In this document: piece after piece, positions 43,856 to 54,460 of the stretch
How the letters are laid out: each line of letters begins with the position of its first letter
How positions within the stretch are numbered: position 1 is the stretch's first letter
From: Rhizobium leguminosarum bv. trifolii WSM1325
GTDB taxonomy: Bacteria; Pseudomonadota; Alphaproteobacteria; Rhizobiales; Rhizobiaceae
Length of the DNA: 64,000 nucleotides
Assembly: GCA_000023185.1 (NCBI GenBank)
Contig: CP001623.1
Location: 1-64,000 of the forward strand
Reading direction: 5' to 3'
The notes under the pieces: generated by a model
Told to the model about the DNA's origin: nothing
Database searches by the model: none
Seen by the model: the letters and a program-made list of their open reading frames with translations, nothing else
Translations under genes and position numbers: made by a program

Positions 43856-45142
43856 ATGGATACCGAGCGAACCACAGCTCCTATCAGATCGGTAAGGGCG
43901 TCTTCGCGGAAACCTCTGCAGAGGTTGAGCCCGGCCATTGTCGAGCAAGTCGAGCGCCTGCTCGGTGGACGCACGCGTGATATCCGCTTCAATGGGGAAC
44001 TGGCTCGGCTTTTTGGCGAACGCTCCTGGCCGCGGACTGCCAAGATCATTCGCGCGTGGATGGTCTGGGTTATCGTGCTCGACGTCCTGACGTTGGGCCT
44101 CAACGCGATCTTGCTTCCGACTGAAACCGTCATGTCGATGCTTTGGCCAGCGTCTATCCTTCCCCCCGCGGCTCTTGTCGCCGCGGTGGCCTTCCTGCGG
44201 CCGCATGCTTTGTGGGTGCAGGGAGTTTTCCTCCTCTCGGCTGTTTTTCTCATCCTCCTGTCGGTCGCCATGGTGGGCGTTAACACCGGTGGCGAGTTTT
44301 ATGAGCGGCATTTGACCATCATGCTTTTTGTGGCCGTCACTGCCATTATCATATTTCCCATTCCACTCGGTTGGGCGATGGCGATCGGTGCTTCTGCCCT
44401 CGGTATCTACCTTGTGTTTCAACTGCGCAATCCAGCCATCGAAGTGGGCAGTGCTCTGGCCGGGACGCTGTTTTTCGCAAGCGGTGTGGCTGCAACCGTC
44501 GTTGCCCGACGTACCGCAACCATCTTCGCTCAGAAGACTTTCTTGCTGGAGTTACGAGATCGAAGTCGCCTCGCGGAGCTTACCGACGCCAATTCCCAGC
44601 TGGAATTGCTGGCACGGACAGATCCGTTGACGGGTGTCGCCAACCGGCGCTCGATGATGGAAACGCTCCATTATTTCTGGAGCGAGGATCTTAAACGAAC
44701 GAGCGGCGCGGCGATGCTGATGTGCGATATCGACGACTTCAAGCATCTCAACGATAATCTCGGACATGCCGAAGGCGACCGCTGCCTGGTGAAGGTTGCC
44801 GGCATCATTCAGAGCAGCATGAGAGACGAGCGGGACCAGGTCGCCCGTTACGGAGGCGAAGAATTTCTCGTCTTTCTCCCAGGCTCAGATGAGCAAGAAG
44901 CCAAGGTCGTCGCTGAGCGGATACGCAGCCGAGTGGAAGCTGCGTCTCTTCCAAACCCGACCTCCCGCGTCGTTGCTTATGTCACTGTCAGCATTGGAGT
45001 GGCCACGATGATGCAAGACAGTGAGCTTGTGTCAGCAGAGCACATGCAACGCCAAGCGGATGCGGCGCTCTACCTTGCCAAAAAGACTGGCCGCAACCGT
45101 GTGGTGGTCCATGCCGCAAAGGTCGACCAAGCCTCAGACTAA
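43856..45142 (+). CDS. Membrane-bound diguanylate cyclase (GGDEF)
   Basis: 428 residues. After a cytoplasmic N-terminal region, five or six hydrophobic segments (about residues 65-215) form a membrane sensor. The GGDEF domain follows with DPLTGVANRR, CDIDDFKHLNDNLGHAEGD and the active-site RYGGEEF. It makes cyclic di-GMP from two GTP. The usual inhibitory RxxD site nine residues before GGEEF reads DERD, so the key Arg is absent and product inhibition through that site is unlikely. The gene stands alone between the AlbA_2 gene and the GntR operon. The signal sensed is unknown. Confidence 0.9.
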   Translation: MDTERTTAPIRSVRASSRKPLQRLSPAIVEQVERLLGGRTRDIRFNGELARLFGERSWPRTAKIIRAWMVWVIVLDVLTLGLNAILLPTETVMSMLWPASILPPAALVAAVAFLRPHALWVQGVFLLSAVFLILLSVAMVGVNTGGEFYERHLTIMLFVAVTAIIIFPIPLGWAMAIGASALGIYLVFQLRNPAIEVGSALAGTLFFASGVAATVVARRTATIFAQKTFLLELRDRSRLAELTDANSQLELLARTDPLTGVANRRSMMETLHYFWSEDLKRTSGAAMLMCDIDDFKHLNDNLGHAEGDRCLVKVAGIIQSSMRDERDQVARYGGEEFLVFLPGSDEQEAKVVAERIRSRVEAASLPNPTSRVVAYVTVSIGVATMMQDSELVSAEHMQRQADAALYLAKKTGRNRVVVHAAKVDQASD

Positions 45143-45210
45143 GCCGTTTGGCTATCGTGGTCTCCAAAACGACTGCCTTAAAAGGCCGCAATCTGGGTCC
45201 GGTGTCAGCC

Positions 45211-45233
45211 CTGTCAGCTTGACCATTTGACAG
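45211..45233. promoter_or_regulatory. Inverted repeat before the GntR-controlled operon
   Basis: CTGTCA (45211-45216) and TGACAG (45228-45233) with an 11-base spacer lie 60-80 bases before the GntR gene. It is a candidate autoregulatory site; assignment is by position. Confidence 0.4.
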
Positions 45234-45292
45234 ATATCCTACAAGTCGATATGTAACATCGATCTTATCGGCGATGCGGGAAAGTGACCGGC

Positions 45293-46036
45293 ATGACATT
45301 GAAATCGATGAAGCCGCTGACGCGCGCGCCACTGCTGCATGTCTCCGTGCAGGAAAGTCTGCGCGCCTATATCGACGACAATGGCCTGGCGCCCGGAACC
45401 CTGCTTCCGGCCGAGGGAGAGCTCGCCACCCAGCTCGGTGTCAGCCGCAATTCGCTGAGGGAAGGCATCAAGGCGTTGGAATCGCTCGGCGTGCTGGATA
45501 CGCGGCGCGGCGTGGGTATCTTCGTGAAGGCATTTTCCTTCGGGCCGCTTCTCGACAACCTCGCTTACGGCCTCGGCGGCGCCCTGCGGCAGATCGAGGA
45601 GGTCCTCGAAATCCGCCGTACGCTGGAAGTGGGATTGATCGGCAAAACGATCGACGTGATCGGCGAAGAGGACATCGCCGAATTGCGCGCCACCGTCAAT
45701 CGGATGCGCGCCCAGGCCGAGCGCGGTGAAACCTTTGCGGAAGACGACCAGCTGTTCCACCGACTGCTGTTTCGCTGCCAGGACAATGAAACGCTGGTGC
45801 GGCTGATCGATGTCTTCTGGCTCGCCTTCTACAAGGCGTCGGATTTCGTCAACCTTGAAAATGCCGATCCGATGGCAACGTGGCGCGACCATGCCGCAAT
45901 CGTCGATGCGATCGAGGCAAAAGATCTGGAGGAGGCGCGCAGACGCCTGGATCGTCACTACGAAGGCATTGCCCGGGTGATTGCCAACAACAAGACAAGT
46001 TCAAACGTGGGAGGAACACATGAAAAGACTGTCTAG
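45293..46036 (+). CDS. GntR/FadR-family transcriptional regulator
   Basis: 247 residues. The winged helix reads VQESLRAYIDDNGLAPGTLLPAEGELATQLGVSRNSLREGIKALESLGVLDTRRGVGIFV in overlapping segments. The C-terminal all-helical FadR-type (FCD) domain has the metal/ligand residues DDQLFHRLLF and WRDHAAIVDAIEAKD. It is the first gene of a peptide-type ABC operon and overlaps the binding-protein start by 17 bases. It probably represses the operon until a substrate binds. An in-frame GTG at 45284 is an alternative start. Confidence 0.92.
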   Translation: MTLKSMKPLTRAPLLHVSVQESLRAYIDDNGLAPGTLLPAEGELATQLGVSRNSLREGIKALESLGVLDTRRGVGIFVKAFSFGPLLDNLAYGLGGALRQIEEVLEIRRTLEVGLIGKTIDVIGEEDIAELRATVNRMRAQAERGETFAEDDQLFHRLLFRCQDNETLVRLIDVFWLAFYKASDFVNLENADPMATWRDHAAIVDAIEAKDLEEARRRLDRHYEGIARVIANNKTSSNVGGTHEKTV

Positions 46037-47618
46037 ATTATCCGTGATTGCGCTTGGCGCCCTGCTGTCGACGGCTGCCGTTCCAGCTCTTGTCGTTTCG
46101 GGCGTTGCAATAGAGGCCCAGGCAGCCACGCTATCGGGCGGCTTCGATGTCGGTCCCGGAGGTTTCCAGGGCAACTTCAATCCGCTCGCCGCGACCGCCG
46201 GCTTCACCTGGCTCAGCATCTATTACGAACCGCTGATCACTTATGACGAGAAGCTGCAGAAGGTCGTCGGCGCGCTGGCAAGCTCCTACGAGGTCAGCTC
46301 CGACCAGATGACCTACACGTTCAAGCTGGTGGACGCCAAATGGCATGACGGCAAACCGTTCACTGCCAAGGACGCAAAGTTCACCATGGCCCTTGCGATG
46401 GACGCGAAAACCGGCTCGGTGCTCGCCGCCCGGCTGAAGGGCATATCGTCCGTCGAGACGCCGGATGAGCACACTGTTGTCATCAAGCTCAGCGCCCCCA
46501 GCAGCAGTTTTCCCGACACGATGACCAAAGTGATGATGCTGCCCGAGCATGCGCTCTCCTCGATCCCGGCCGACCAGCTGACGAAGAACACCTGGTGGTC
46601 CACAGCTCCGATCGGCACCGGTCCGTTCAAATTCACCAAATACGTCTCGGATCAATATGTCGAACTTGCCGCAAACACCGATTATCGCGGTGGCAAACCC
46701 GCACTGGAACGCGTCATCAATCGCTATTTCGCCAACCCGGCCGCAGCAATCGCTGCGCTGAGATCCGGCGAAATCCAGTTCACCTATGTCGATTCCAACG
46801 ACGTGCCGACCTTCAAGGACAACAAGGACTTCCAGGTCATAGAAGGCAACTCTTTCGTCGTCAACTACCTGGGCTTCAACCACGAATCCCCGCTCTGGAA
46901 GGACGTGCGCGTCCGCCAGGCGGTGATGTACGCGATCAATCGCGATGCCATCATCCAGAGCCTTTATGGCGGTGCGGCCAAGCCTGCCAACTGCGCCTAT
47001 GTCGCCGAACAGCTGATACCCCCTGATATCGACAGCTATGCCTATGATCCCGAGAAGGCCAAGCAGTTGTTGACGGAAGCCGGCTGGGACCAGATCAACG
47101 GCGGCAAGCAGATCACCCTTCTGACCTATTACACCACGCCGCTGGCGACCAACGTGCTTGCCGCAGTCCAGGCGATGCTTGCCCAGGTCGGCATCAACAT
47201 CGTCCCGCGCGCCGTCGATGCGCCGACCTATAACAGCATCGTGCTCAATGCGACGCCGGATATCGCCCAGTTCCAGTTGGTTTATGCCGGGCTGCAGAAC
47301 GGGCCGGATGCCGGAAGCATCAATGTCGGCCTCAACGAGAAGCAGATCCCTCCGGCCGGGCCGAATGTCGCCAGGGTTCGCATGCCTGACCTCACCAAGG
47401 CGCTCGATAGCGCCTTGGCCGAGCCTGATAGCACCAAGCGGGATGCCGCCTACCAGGACGTCTGCAAGGTGATGAACACCAACCTGCCCTGGGCGACGCT
47501 CTGGGTGGCAAACCGCTATGGCATCGTCTCGACAAAGGTGAAGGATTTCGTCTGGACGCCAGCGCCGGGCGGCGGCCCCTACCAGGCCAATCCGCAGAAA
47601 TGGTCGATCGCCGAATAG
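46020..47618 (+). CDS. Dipeptide-type ABC transporter substrate-binding protein, first system
   Basis: 532 residues of the DppA/OppA family (SBP_bac_5). A signal peptide ends near AQA-AT. Mature-protein signatures include FNPLAATAGFTWLSIYYEPLITYDEKLQKV in overlapping parts, WHDGKPFTAKDAKFT and VRQAVMYAINRDAI. GGGAGGAACAC precedes the start. It delivers a peptide or another ligand, such as an opine or amino-acid derivative, to the permeases encoded next. Two DapA-like lyase genes in the operon suggest a keto-acid or amino-acid-like substrate. A UUCG hairpin follows the gene at 47640-47659. Confidence 0.9.
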   Translation: MKRLSRLSVIALGALLSTAAVPALVVSGVAIEAQAATLSGGFDVGPGGFQGNFNPLAATAGFTWLSIYYEPLITYDEKLQKVVGALASSYEVSSDQMTYTFKLVDAKWHDGKPFTAKDAKFTMALAMDAKTGSVLAARLKGISSVETPDEHTVVIKLSAPSSSFPDTMTKVMMLPEHALSSIPADQLTKNTWWSTAPIGTGPFKFTKYVSDQYVELAANTDYRGGKPALERVINRYFANPAAAIAALRSGEIQFTYVDSNDVPTFKDNKDFQVIEGNSFVVNYLGFNHESPLWKDVRVRQAVMYAINRDAIIQSLYGGAAKPANCAYVAEQLIPPDIDSYAYDPEKAKQLLTEAGWDQINGGKQITLLTYYTTPLATNVLAAVQAMLAQVGINIVPRAVDAPTYNSIVLNATPDIAQFQLVYAGLQNGPDAGSINVGLNEKQIPPAGPNVARVRMPDLTKALDSALAEPDSTKRDAAYQDVCKVMNTNLPWATLWVANRYGIVSTKVKDFVWTPAPGGGPYQANPQKWSIAE

Positions 47619-47639
47619 GCGCTTTCCGGGAAAGCCTTG

Positions 47640-47659
47640 AGGGTGGCTTCGGCCACCCT
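47640..47659 (+). promoter_or_regulatory. UUCG-tetraloop hairpin after the binding-protein gene
   Basis: AGGGTGGC (47640-47647) pairs with GCCACCCT (47652-47659) around TTCG, a very stable tetraloop. There is no T run. It probably protects the upstream mRNA, raising binding-protein levels. Confidence 0.65.
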
Positions 47660-47689
47660 GACAAGACGGCCCGATAAGACGGATTACCG

Positions 47690-48649
47690 ATGCTCCAATA
47701 CAGTCTCAGACGCCTGATCATAGGAATAGGCATGCTCGTCGCCCTGAGCATGCTGATCTTCCTGCTGCTGCGCCTGACACCCGGCGATCCGATCGATGCC
47801 TATATCGATCCTAACCTGCCGATGTCGCCGTCAGACCTTGCCGATCTGCGCCGAAGCCTCGGCCTCGATCAGCCCTTGCCAGTGCAGTATCTTGGCTGGT
47901 TGCAGCAGGCGGTGACGGGCAACCTCGGCTATTCGATCAAGCGTCTCGATCAGCCGGTTCTGGGGCTGGTGCTGTCACGGATCGGCCCGACAGTTCTGTT
48001 GATGGGCACCGCACTTGCCTTTGCCATCGTCGCAGGCATCACTTTCGGGGTGATCGGCGCCGTCCGCCGCAATTCGCTTGCCGATCTGTCCTTGTCGGTG
48101 GTTGCGCTTGCCGGCATTTCCAGCCCGGCCTTCCTCAGCGCGCTGATCGGCCTTTATATTTTCTCCGTCCGCCTGCACTGGATGCCATCAGGCGGCATGC
48201 TGACGCCGGGCGAGGAATTCTCGGTGGGCGATCTCCTCCACCATCTGATCCTGCCGGCGGCACTTCTGTCTGTCGCGCAAGCCGCATTGATCATGCGTTA
48301 TATGCGCGCCTCGCTGCTCGAAGTTCTGACCCAGGATTACGTGCGCACGGCCCGCGCCAAGGGCGTTCGCGAGTTCTGGATCATCAGCAAGCATGCCTTG
48401 CGCAATGCGCTTCTTCCGATCGTGACGCTGATCGGTTCCACCATCGGGCTTGCAATCGGCGGCGCCATCTTCATCGAGAGCGTCTTCAACTGGCCGGGTA
48501 TGGGTCTGTTGCTCGTCGATGCCGTGCAGACCCGCGACTACCCCGTCATCATGGGGGCGACACTCGTCATCGGCGCCTGCGTTATCGTCGTCAATCTTCT
48601 GACTGATATCACCTATGCGGTCGTCGACCCGCGCATCAAGGTGGGCTGA
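47690..48649 (+). CDS. Dipeptide-type ABC permease (DppB-like), first system
   Basis: 319 residues with about six membrane segments. DppB features are present: an N terminus [27 protein letters not shown] in overlapping form, [26 protein letters not shown], and the ATPase-contact region [27 protein letters not shown] and DPRIKVG end the protein. It forms the membrane pore with the next gene product. Confidence 0.92.
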   Translation: MLQYSLRRLIIGIGMLVALSMLIFLLLRLTPGDPIDAYIDPNLPMSPSDLADLRRSLGLDQPLPVQYLGWLQQAVTGNLGYSIKRLDQPVLGLVLSRIGPTVLLMGTALAFAIVAGITFGVIGAVRRNSLADLSLSVVALAGISSPAFLSALIGLYIFSVRLHWMPSGGMLTPGEEFSVGDLLHHLILPAALLSVAQAALIMRYMRASLLEVLTQDYVRTARAKGVREFWIISKHALRNALLPIVTLIGSTIGLAIGGAIFIESVFNWPGMGLLLVDAVQTRDYPVIMGATLVIGACVIVVNLLTDITYAVVDPRIKVG

Positions 48650-48651
48650 CC

Positions 48652-49530
48652 ATGCTGGCACGCTCGTCCGAACGCCGGAGCCCCGGACCATTTTCCCGCG
48701 CCTTCAGTCGGTTTCTGCTCAACCGCGCAGCTGTTGCCGGCGTCTGCATTGCCACGCCAATGCTGCTGCTGATCCTCTCCTATCCCCTATGGTGGGCTTT
48801 CCGGCCGAACGACATCGATCTTCTGGCCATGAATAGCGGGCCGACGGCAACGCACTGGTTCGGAGCCGACGGCGTCGGCCGCGACGTCTTCGCCCGCGTG
48901 CTCGAAGGCGGCCGGATTTCGCTGCTGGTCGCCGTCGCATCGACCGCGCTTTCTGCCGTCATCGGGTTTCTTTTTGGGGCAACCTCGGCGCTTGCCGGAC
49001 GCTGGACGGACGCCGTCTCGATGCGCTTCGTCGATCTGGTGATGACCCTGCCACCCGTCATCTTCCTGCTTGTGCTCGCGTCGATTGCCGGCACCGGCAT
49101 CTGGCCGACTGTGCTGGTCATCTCGCTGCTCTCCTGGCCGCTGCTTGCGCGCATGATCCGCTCGCGGCTGCTGGAATTGCGTGAGCGCGACTTCGTCATG
49201 GCCGCCCGCGGCATGGGCGCCGGCATCGGCCATCTGCTCTTCCGCCACGGCCTGCCGAACTCGATCGATATCCTCGTGGTCTATGCAACGCTACAGATCG
49301 CCAATGCCATTCTGCTCGAGGCGGGACTGTCCTTCCTCGGTCTCGGCATCGCCCCGCCGGCGGCAAGCTGGGGCAACATGCTGAACGCGGCCCGCTCGAC
49401 CGCCGTGCTCGAACAATATCCGTGGCAATGGCTCTTCCCCGGCGCCGCGCTGATCCTTGCCGTCCTGGCGATCAACTTCATTGGCGATGGCCTCAGAGAT
49501 GCCTTCGATCCGCGTGCCGAACTGAACTGA
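48652..49530 (+). CDS. Dipeptide-type ABC permease (DppC-like), first system
   Basis: 292 residues. It has the DppC pattern [24 protein letters not shown] near the N terminus and [15 protein letters not shown] at the ATPase contact. [23 protein letters not shown] follows, and [10 protein letters not shown] is the end motif. The partner DppB gene ends two bases upstream. Confidence 0.92.
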   Translation: MLARSSERRSPGPFSRAFSRFLLNRAAVAGVCIATPMLLLILSYPLWWAFRPNDIDLLAMNSGPTATHWFGADGVGRDVFARVLEGGRISLLVAVASTALSAVIGFLFGATSALAGRWTDAVSMRFVDLVMTLPPVIFLLVLASIAGTGIWPTVLVISLLSWPLLARMIRSRLLELRERDFVMAARGMGAGIGHLLFRHGLPNSIDILVVYATLQIANAILLEAGLSFLGLGIAPPAASWGNMLNAARSTAVLEQYPWQWLFPGAALILAVLAINFIGDGLRDAFDPRAELN

Positions 49531-49548
49531 CAATCGAAAGAAGCGAAA

Positions 49549-50466
49549 ATGACCAAATTCAAGGGTGTCGTCCCTCCCGTCGTAACACCGCTCAATCCGG
49601 ATCTCACCATCGACTACCCATCCTATTCACGCGTGCTCGAGCATCTGATCGGCGCCGGCTGCCATGGCGTATTCGTGCTCGGCTCGACGAGCGAGGTGAT
49701 CTTCCATGACGAAAGGACCCGGCGGGAAATCATCGAGCATTCGGCCAAGGTGGTGAACGGCCGGGTGCCGCTGATCGTCGGCGTCATCGATCCGACCACG
49801 GATCGCGTCATCGCCCATGCGAAGGTCGCAAAGGCGGCCGGCGCCGATGCAGTCGTGGTGACGGCGCCATTCTATACGGTCACCAGCCAGTCCGAGATCC
49901 TCGACCACTTCCGTTATATCCGCGACGCGGTGGACATTCCGCTGATCGCCTACGACATTCCGGTCTGCGTTCACGTCAAGCTGCAGCGCCAGACCGTGGT
50001 CACGCTCGCCAGGGAAGGCGCCATTATCGGCCTCAAGGATTCCAGCGGCGACGATGGCAACTTCCGCTATGCGCTCCTCGACCTTGCCGAACAAAAAGAC
50101 GTCTTCCTGATGACCGGCTCCGAGATCGTCGTCGACACCGCCCTGCTGATGGGCGCCCATGGCGTCGTTCCTGGCATCGCCAATGTCGATCCGCACGGCT
50201 ATGTCCGGCTTTGGGATGCTGCCCAACGTGGCGACTGGATCGCCGCGAAGAAGGAACAGCAGCGTCTCTGCCGCTTGTTCGAAATCGTCTGGGTCGCGCA
50301 GGGTCGTGTCAGCGGCGGCGCAGCCGGCATCGGCGCCTTCAAGACCGCCATGCGCAGCCTCGGCATCATCGATTCCGCTGTCATGCCCCGTCCGCGTGCC
50401 TCTCTTAACGAAGCCGAAACGGCGCGGATCGACGAGATCCTGCGTGCAACCGGCCTGCTGAACTGA
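49549..50466 (+). CDS. DapA/NAL-family lyase or synthase, first copy
   Basis: 305 residues of the Schiff-base TIM-barrel family (dihydrodipicolinate synthase, N-acetylneuraminate lyase and relatives). [15 protein letters not shown] opens it. GSTSEV is the substrate loop, LIAYDIPV carries the catalytic Tyr, and IGLKDSSGD holds the Schiff-base Lys. Since true DapA is usually encoded elsewhere and this gene lies between permease and ATPase genes, it is likely a catabolic aldolase or dehydratase for the imported compound. It differs from the second copy at 52472. Confidence 0.87.
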   Translation: MTKFKGVVPPVVTPLNPDLTIDYPSYSRVLEHLIGAGCHGVFVLGSTSEVIFHDERTRREIIEHSAKVVNGRVPLIVGVIDPTTDRVIAHAKVAKAAGADAVVVTAPFYTVTSQSEILDHFRYIRDAVDIPLIAYDIPVCVHVKLQRQTVVTLAREGAIIGLKDSSGDDGNFRYALLDLAEQKDVFLMTGSEIVVDTALLMGAHGVVPGIANVDPHGYVRLWDAAQRGDWIAAKKEQQRLCRLFEIVWVAQGRVSGGAAGIGAFKTAMRSLGIIDSAVMPRPRASLNEAETARIDEILRATGLLN

Positions 50467-50474
50467 GCCAGTTG

Positions 50475-51491
50475 ATGGAACAGACCGCCGAACCCGTACT
50501 CGACATCAGGGGATTGCGAACGATCTTCCGCATCCGCGGTGGCGAGATCACGGCGGTCAACAATATCGACCTGACCGTTGCCGCTGGCGAGACGCTTGCG
50601 CTCGTCGGCGAATCCGGCTCCGGCAAGTCGGTCACCAGCCTGTCGGTCATGCGGCTGCTCACCCGCAACATCGGCGTGATCGCCGCAGGCAGCATCCGCC
50701 TTGCGACGGGGAACGGCGTGGTCCGCGATCTCGTCTCCCTCGACGAAGAGAGCATGCGCAGGATCAGGGGCGACGACATCGGCATGGTGTTCCAGGAGCC
50801 GATGTCGAGCCTCAATCCCGTCTTCACCATCGGCGACCAGATCGCCGAGCCGATCCGCATCCATCGCGGTAGCGACCGCAAGGCGGCGATGAACGCAGCC
50901 GTCACGCTGCTTGAAAGCGTCGGCATACCGGACGCCCGGCGCCGCGCCGGCCAATATCCGCACGAACTGTCAGGCGGCATGCGGCAGCGCGCGACGATCG
51001 CCATGGCGCTCGCCTGCGATCCGGCGCTGCTGATCGCCGATGAGCCGACCACGGCGCTCGACGTGACGATCCAGGCGCAGATTCTCGACCTGCTCCTCAA
51101 GCTGCAGCGCGAGCGCGGCATGGCCATGCTGTTCGTCACCCACAATCTCGGCGTCGTCGCCGAAATCGCCCATCGCGTGGCGGTGATGTATGCCGGCCGG
51201 ATCGTCGAAGAAGGGCCGGTCGGCGAGGTCTTCCGCAATCCCAAGCATCCCTACACGATGGGCCTTCTCGCCTCCATGCCGCGCCTTGGCGATGCCGCAC
51301 GGATGAAACAGGCCGGCGAAAAGCTCGCCGCCATTCCCGGCATGGTCCCGAGCCTGATGAACATGCCGAGCGGCTGCGCCTTTTCCCCGCGCTGCAAATT
51401 CGCGATCGATGCCTGTCGCGTGGCGGTTCCCGCGCTCGAACAGATCAATCCGCAGCACCGAAGCCGCTGCATCAGATGGCAGGAGATCTAG
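50475..51491 (+). CDS. Dipeptide-type ABC ATPase (DppD-like), first system
   Basis: 338 residues. Walker A is GESGSGKS, the Q-loop is in [13 protein letters not shown], the signature is LSGGMRQR, and Walker B is [12 protein letters not shown]. The C-terminal oligopeptide domain has [17 protein letters not shown], with the spaced Cys common to this family. The ATG at 50475 is preferred over the TTG three bases earlier. It abuts the next ATPase gene. Confidence 0.93.
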   Translation: MEQTAEPVLDIRGLRTIFRIRGGEITAVNNIDLTVAAGETLALVGESGSGKSVTSLSVMRLLTRNIGVIAAGSIRLATGNGVVRDLVSLDEESMRRIRGDDIGMVFQEPMSSLNPVFTIGDQIAEPIRIHRGSDRKAAMNAAVTLLESVGIPDARRRAGQYPHELSGGMRQRATIAMALACDPALLIADEPTTALDVTIQAQILDLLLKLQRERGMAMLFVTHNLGVVAEIAHRVAVMYAGRIVEEGPVGEVFRNPKHPYTMGLLASMPRLGDAARMKQAGEKLAAIPGMVPSLMNMPSGCAFSPRCKFAIDACRVAVPALEQINPQHRSRCIRWQEI

Positions 51492-52445
<954 letters not shown>

Positions 52446-52471
52446 TCCGTCATCCCTCGGAGAAACAAGAG

Positions 52472-53407
52472 ATGAATGCGAAGACGCCGCGTCCCGCCAT
52501 CAGCGGAAACTGGGCGAGCCTGCTTCTGCCGATCGCGGCCGATGACAGCATTGAATTCGACAAGCTCGGCGAAGAGATCGACATCCTCATCGATGCCGGC
52601 GTCGACGGTATCTATTCGAACGGCACTGCCGGCGAATTCCACAATCAGACGGAAGCGGAGTTCGACAGCATCCAGGCAATGCTGGCCGAGCGCTGCAAGG
52701 CATCTTCAACGCCATTCGTCATCGGCGCCTGCCAGCCCGACCCGCTGATCATGCTCAATCGCGTCCGTCGCGCCGCCGCGCTAGATCCGCGCGCCATTCA
52801 GGTCATATTGCCGGACTGGTGGCCGCTCACCGATGCCGAAGCGGTCGACTTCCTGAAACGAACGGCCGAGGCTGCCGACAGAATTCCGCTCATCCTCTAC
52901 AATCCGCCGCATGCAAAACGCGTGCTGGCGCCAAGGGAGCTCGGCATGGTCTGCGCGGCAGTGCCGGAGGTGATCGGCATCAAGCTCGCCGATGGCGACG
53001 CCTCCTGGTATGCCGAGGCACGCCGGCATCTGTCCGGGCTGTCACTCTTCGTCCCCGGCCATCATCTGGCAACCGGCACCAAGGAAGGTGTGGCAGCAGG
53101 CTCCTTTTCCAATGTGGCCTGCCTTAGTCCCCGCGGCGCTCAGGCCTGGACGGTCTCCATGCGAAACGAGATCGACCCCGCACTCGATCTGGAGGGACGC
53201 ATCGGCGCATTTATGGACGCGCATATTGTCCCGTTTCGCCAGGAATTTGGCTATTCGAACGCCGCTCTCGACAAACTTTTGAGTGCGATCGGCAATTGGG
53301 GACCCGTGGGCACCCGTTTGCGGTTTCCCTATCGCTCGATAGACATGGCAGAAGCGGTCAGGTTGCGACGCATCGCACGCTCCGAACTCCCCGATCTTTT
53401 CCACTGA
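52472..53407 (+). CDS. DapA/NAL-family lyase or synthase, second copy
   Basis: 311 residues of the same Schiff-base barrel family as 49549 but only distantly similar. The GTAGEF loop, LILYNPPHAKRVL with the Tyr, and IGIKLADGD with the Lys are all present. GGAGAAACAAGAG precedes the start; an upstream in-frame ATG lies inside dppF. It ends the operon. Two diverged lyases in one operon suggest two related steps or alternative substrates. The products are unknown. Confidence 0.85.
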   Translation: MNAKTPRPAISGNWASLLLPIAADDSIEFDKLGEEIDILIDAGVDGIYSNGTAGEFHNQTEAEFDSIQAMLAERCKASSTPFVIGACQPDPLIMLNRVRRAAALDPRAIQVILPDWWPLTDAEAVDFLKRTAEAADRIPLILYNPPHAKRVLAPRELGMVCAAVPEVIGIKLADGDASWYAEARRHLSGLSLFVPGHHLATGTKEGVAAGSFSNVACLSPRGAQAWTVSMRNEIDPALDLEGRIGAFMDAHIVPFRQEFGYSNAALDKLLSAIGNWGPVGTRLRFPYRSIDMAEAVRLRRIARSELPDLFH

Positions 53408-53511
53408 GTTTGCTCAAAGAACGGGCATGGCACGAAACAAGCTGCGTTGGCTCGCCCTGATGGGCGTCGAACCGAAGAGACAAGGTCCGATATGGCTGAG
53501 AACGAAAAGCT

Positions 53512-54276
53512 CTACCATCCCAGCCGGGCCGATATCTTGCTGGAGGCCTCCTTCAGCAGAACGATGAAGCGGTCGACATCGCTTTTTTGCGTGCGAAAGG
53601 CCGGGGCGCCGACATTCACCGCGGCGATCACGGATCCGTCGAATGCCAGAACCGGCACCGAGACGGAGACGAGTTGATCGCTGACTTCACCGTAACTCAC
53701 ACAAAATCCCTGGCGGCGGATTTTATCCAATTCAGCAACCAGCTTGCCACGATCCGTGATCGTGCGCTTGGTCAGCCGCGGCAAAGTCTCCGGGATCATT
53801 TGCAGCTGCACCTGGGGGTGGAGATAGGCGAGAAGCACCTTGTACGAGCCGGCCGTGAGCGGCCGTCTTCGACCGATCATCGCCTGCACCCGCAAGTCGC
53901 GCATCGGTTCAAACTTTGCAATACACAGGGATTCCCCATTGTCGATGATCCTGAGCTGGGTCGTTTCGTTCGCCTTCTGGCCGACTTCTTCAAGAATAGG
54001 ATTGGCTATGCGCACCAGATCAACCTGTGTCGAGGCAGCGGTCCCGAGAATGATCGCAGTCGTCCCCAGCCGGTAAGTGCCCGTATCGCTCTTCCGCACC
54101 AGGCCGCGCCGTTCCAGTGTGCGTAACATACGCAAAATTCTCGGCTTGGTTTCCCCGAGGTTCTGCGCCACCTCGGTCAGTCTGATATCCGGGTTTTTGG
54201 CGACATTAAGCAATACCTCGATGCAGACATCAACAGATTGCACGATATCGCTTTTTGATGGCTGTCTTTTGTCCAT
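53512..54276 (-). CDS. IclR-family transcriptional regulator
   Basis: 254 residues. The N-terminal winged helix has LTEVAQNLGETKPRILRMLRTLERRGLVRK, and the C-terminal IclR ligand domain has GRRRPLTAGSYKVLLAYL and GQFC-like GFCVSYGEVSDQLVSVSVPVLAFDGSVIAAVNV in overlapping segments. It is divergent from the second peptide ABC operon (gap 184 bases), which it likely controls. Confidence 0.92.
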   Translation of the reverse strand: MDKRQPSKSDIVQSVDVCIEVLLNVAKNPDIRLTEVAQNLGETKPRILRMLRTLERRGLVRKSDTGTYRLGTTAIILGTAASTQVDLVRIANPILEEVGQKANETTQLRIIDNGESLCIAKFEPMRDLRVQAMIGRRRPLTAGSYKVLLAYLHPQVQLQMIPETLPRLTKRTITDRGKLVAELDKIRRQGFCVSYGEVSDQLVSVSVPVLAFDGSVIAAVNVGAPAFRTQKSDVDRFIVLLKEASSKISARLGW

Positions 54277-54460
54277 GGGACCAGAATTTTCTCCGCGACA
54301 AAGGCTGAAGGATTGGCATTATTTCAAGTTACACCTATCGTAACGCGCTTGATTTCCGTTTGACAGCCCCCTTGAGGCCCCCTTACCAATTTGTGTCAAG
54401 AGTGGACGGGAACCTGCTCGTACCGGCCAAGCAAGGTCGGCCCAAAAACGCTAAACCGGG

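Noticed and set aside
54360..54399. TTGACA and TGTCAA as an IclR operator
   Set aside because: The halves are 28 bases apart and TTGACA is equally a -35 hexamer; too weak to list.
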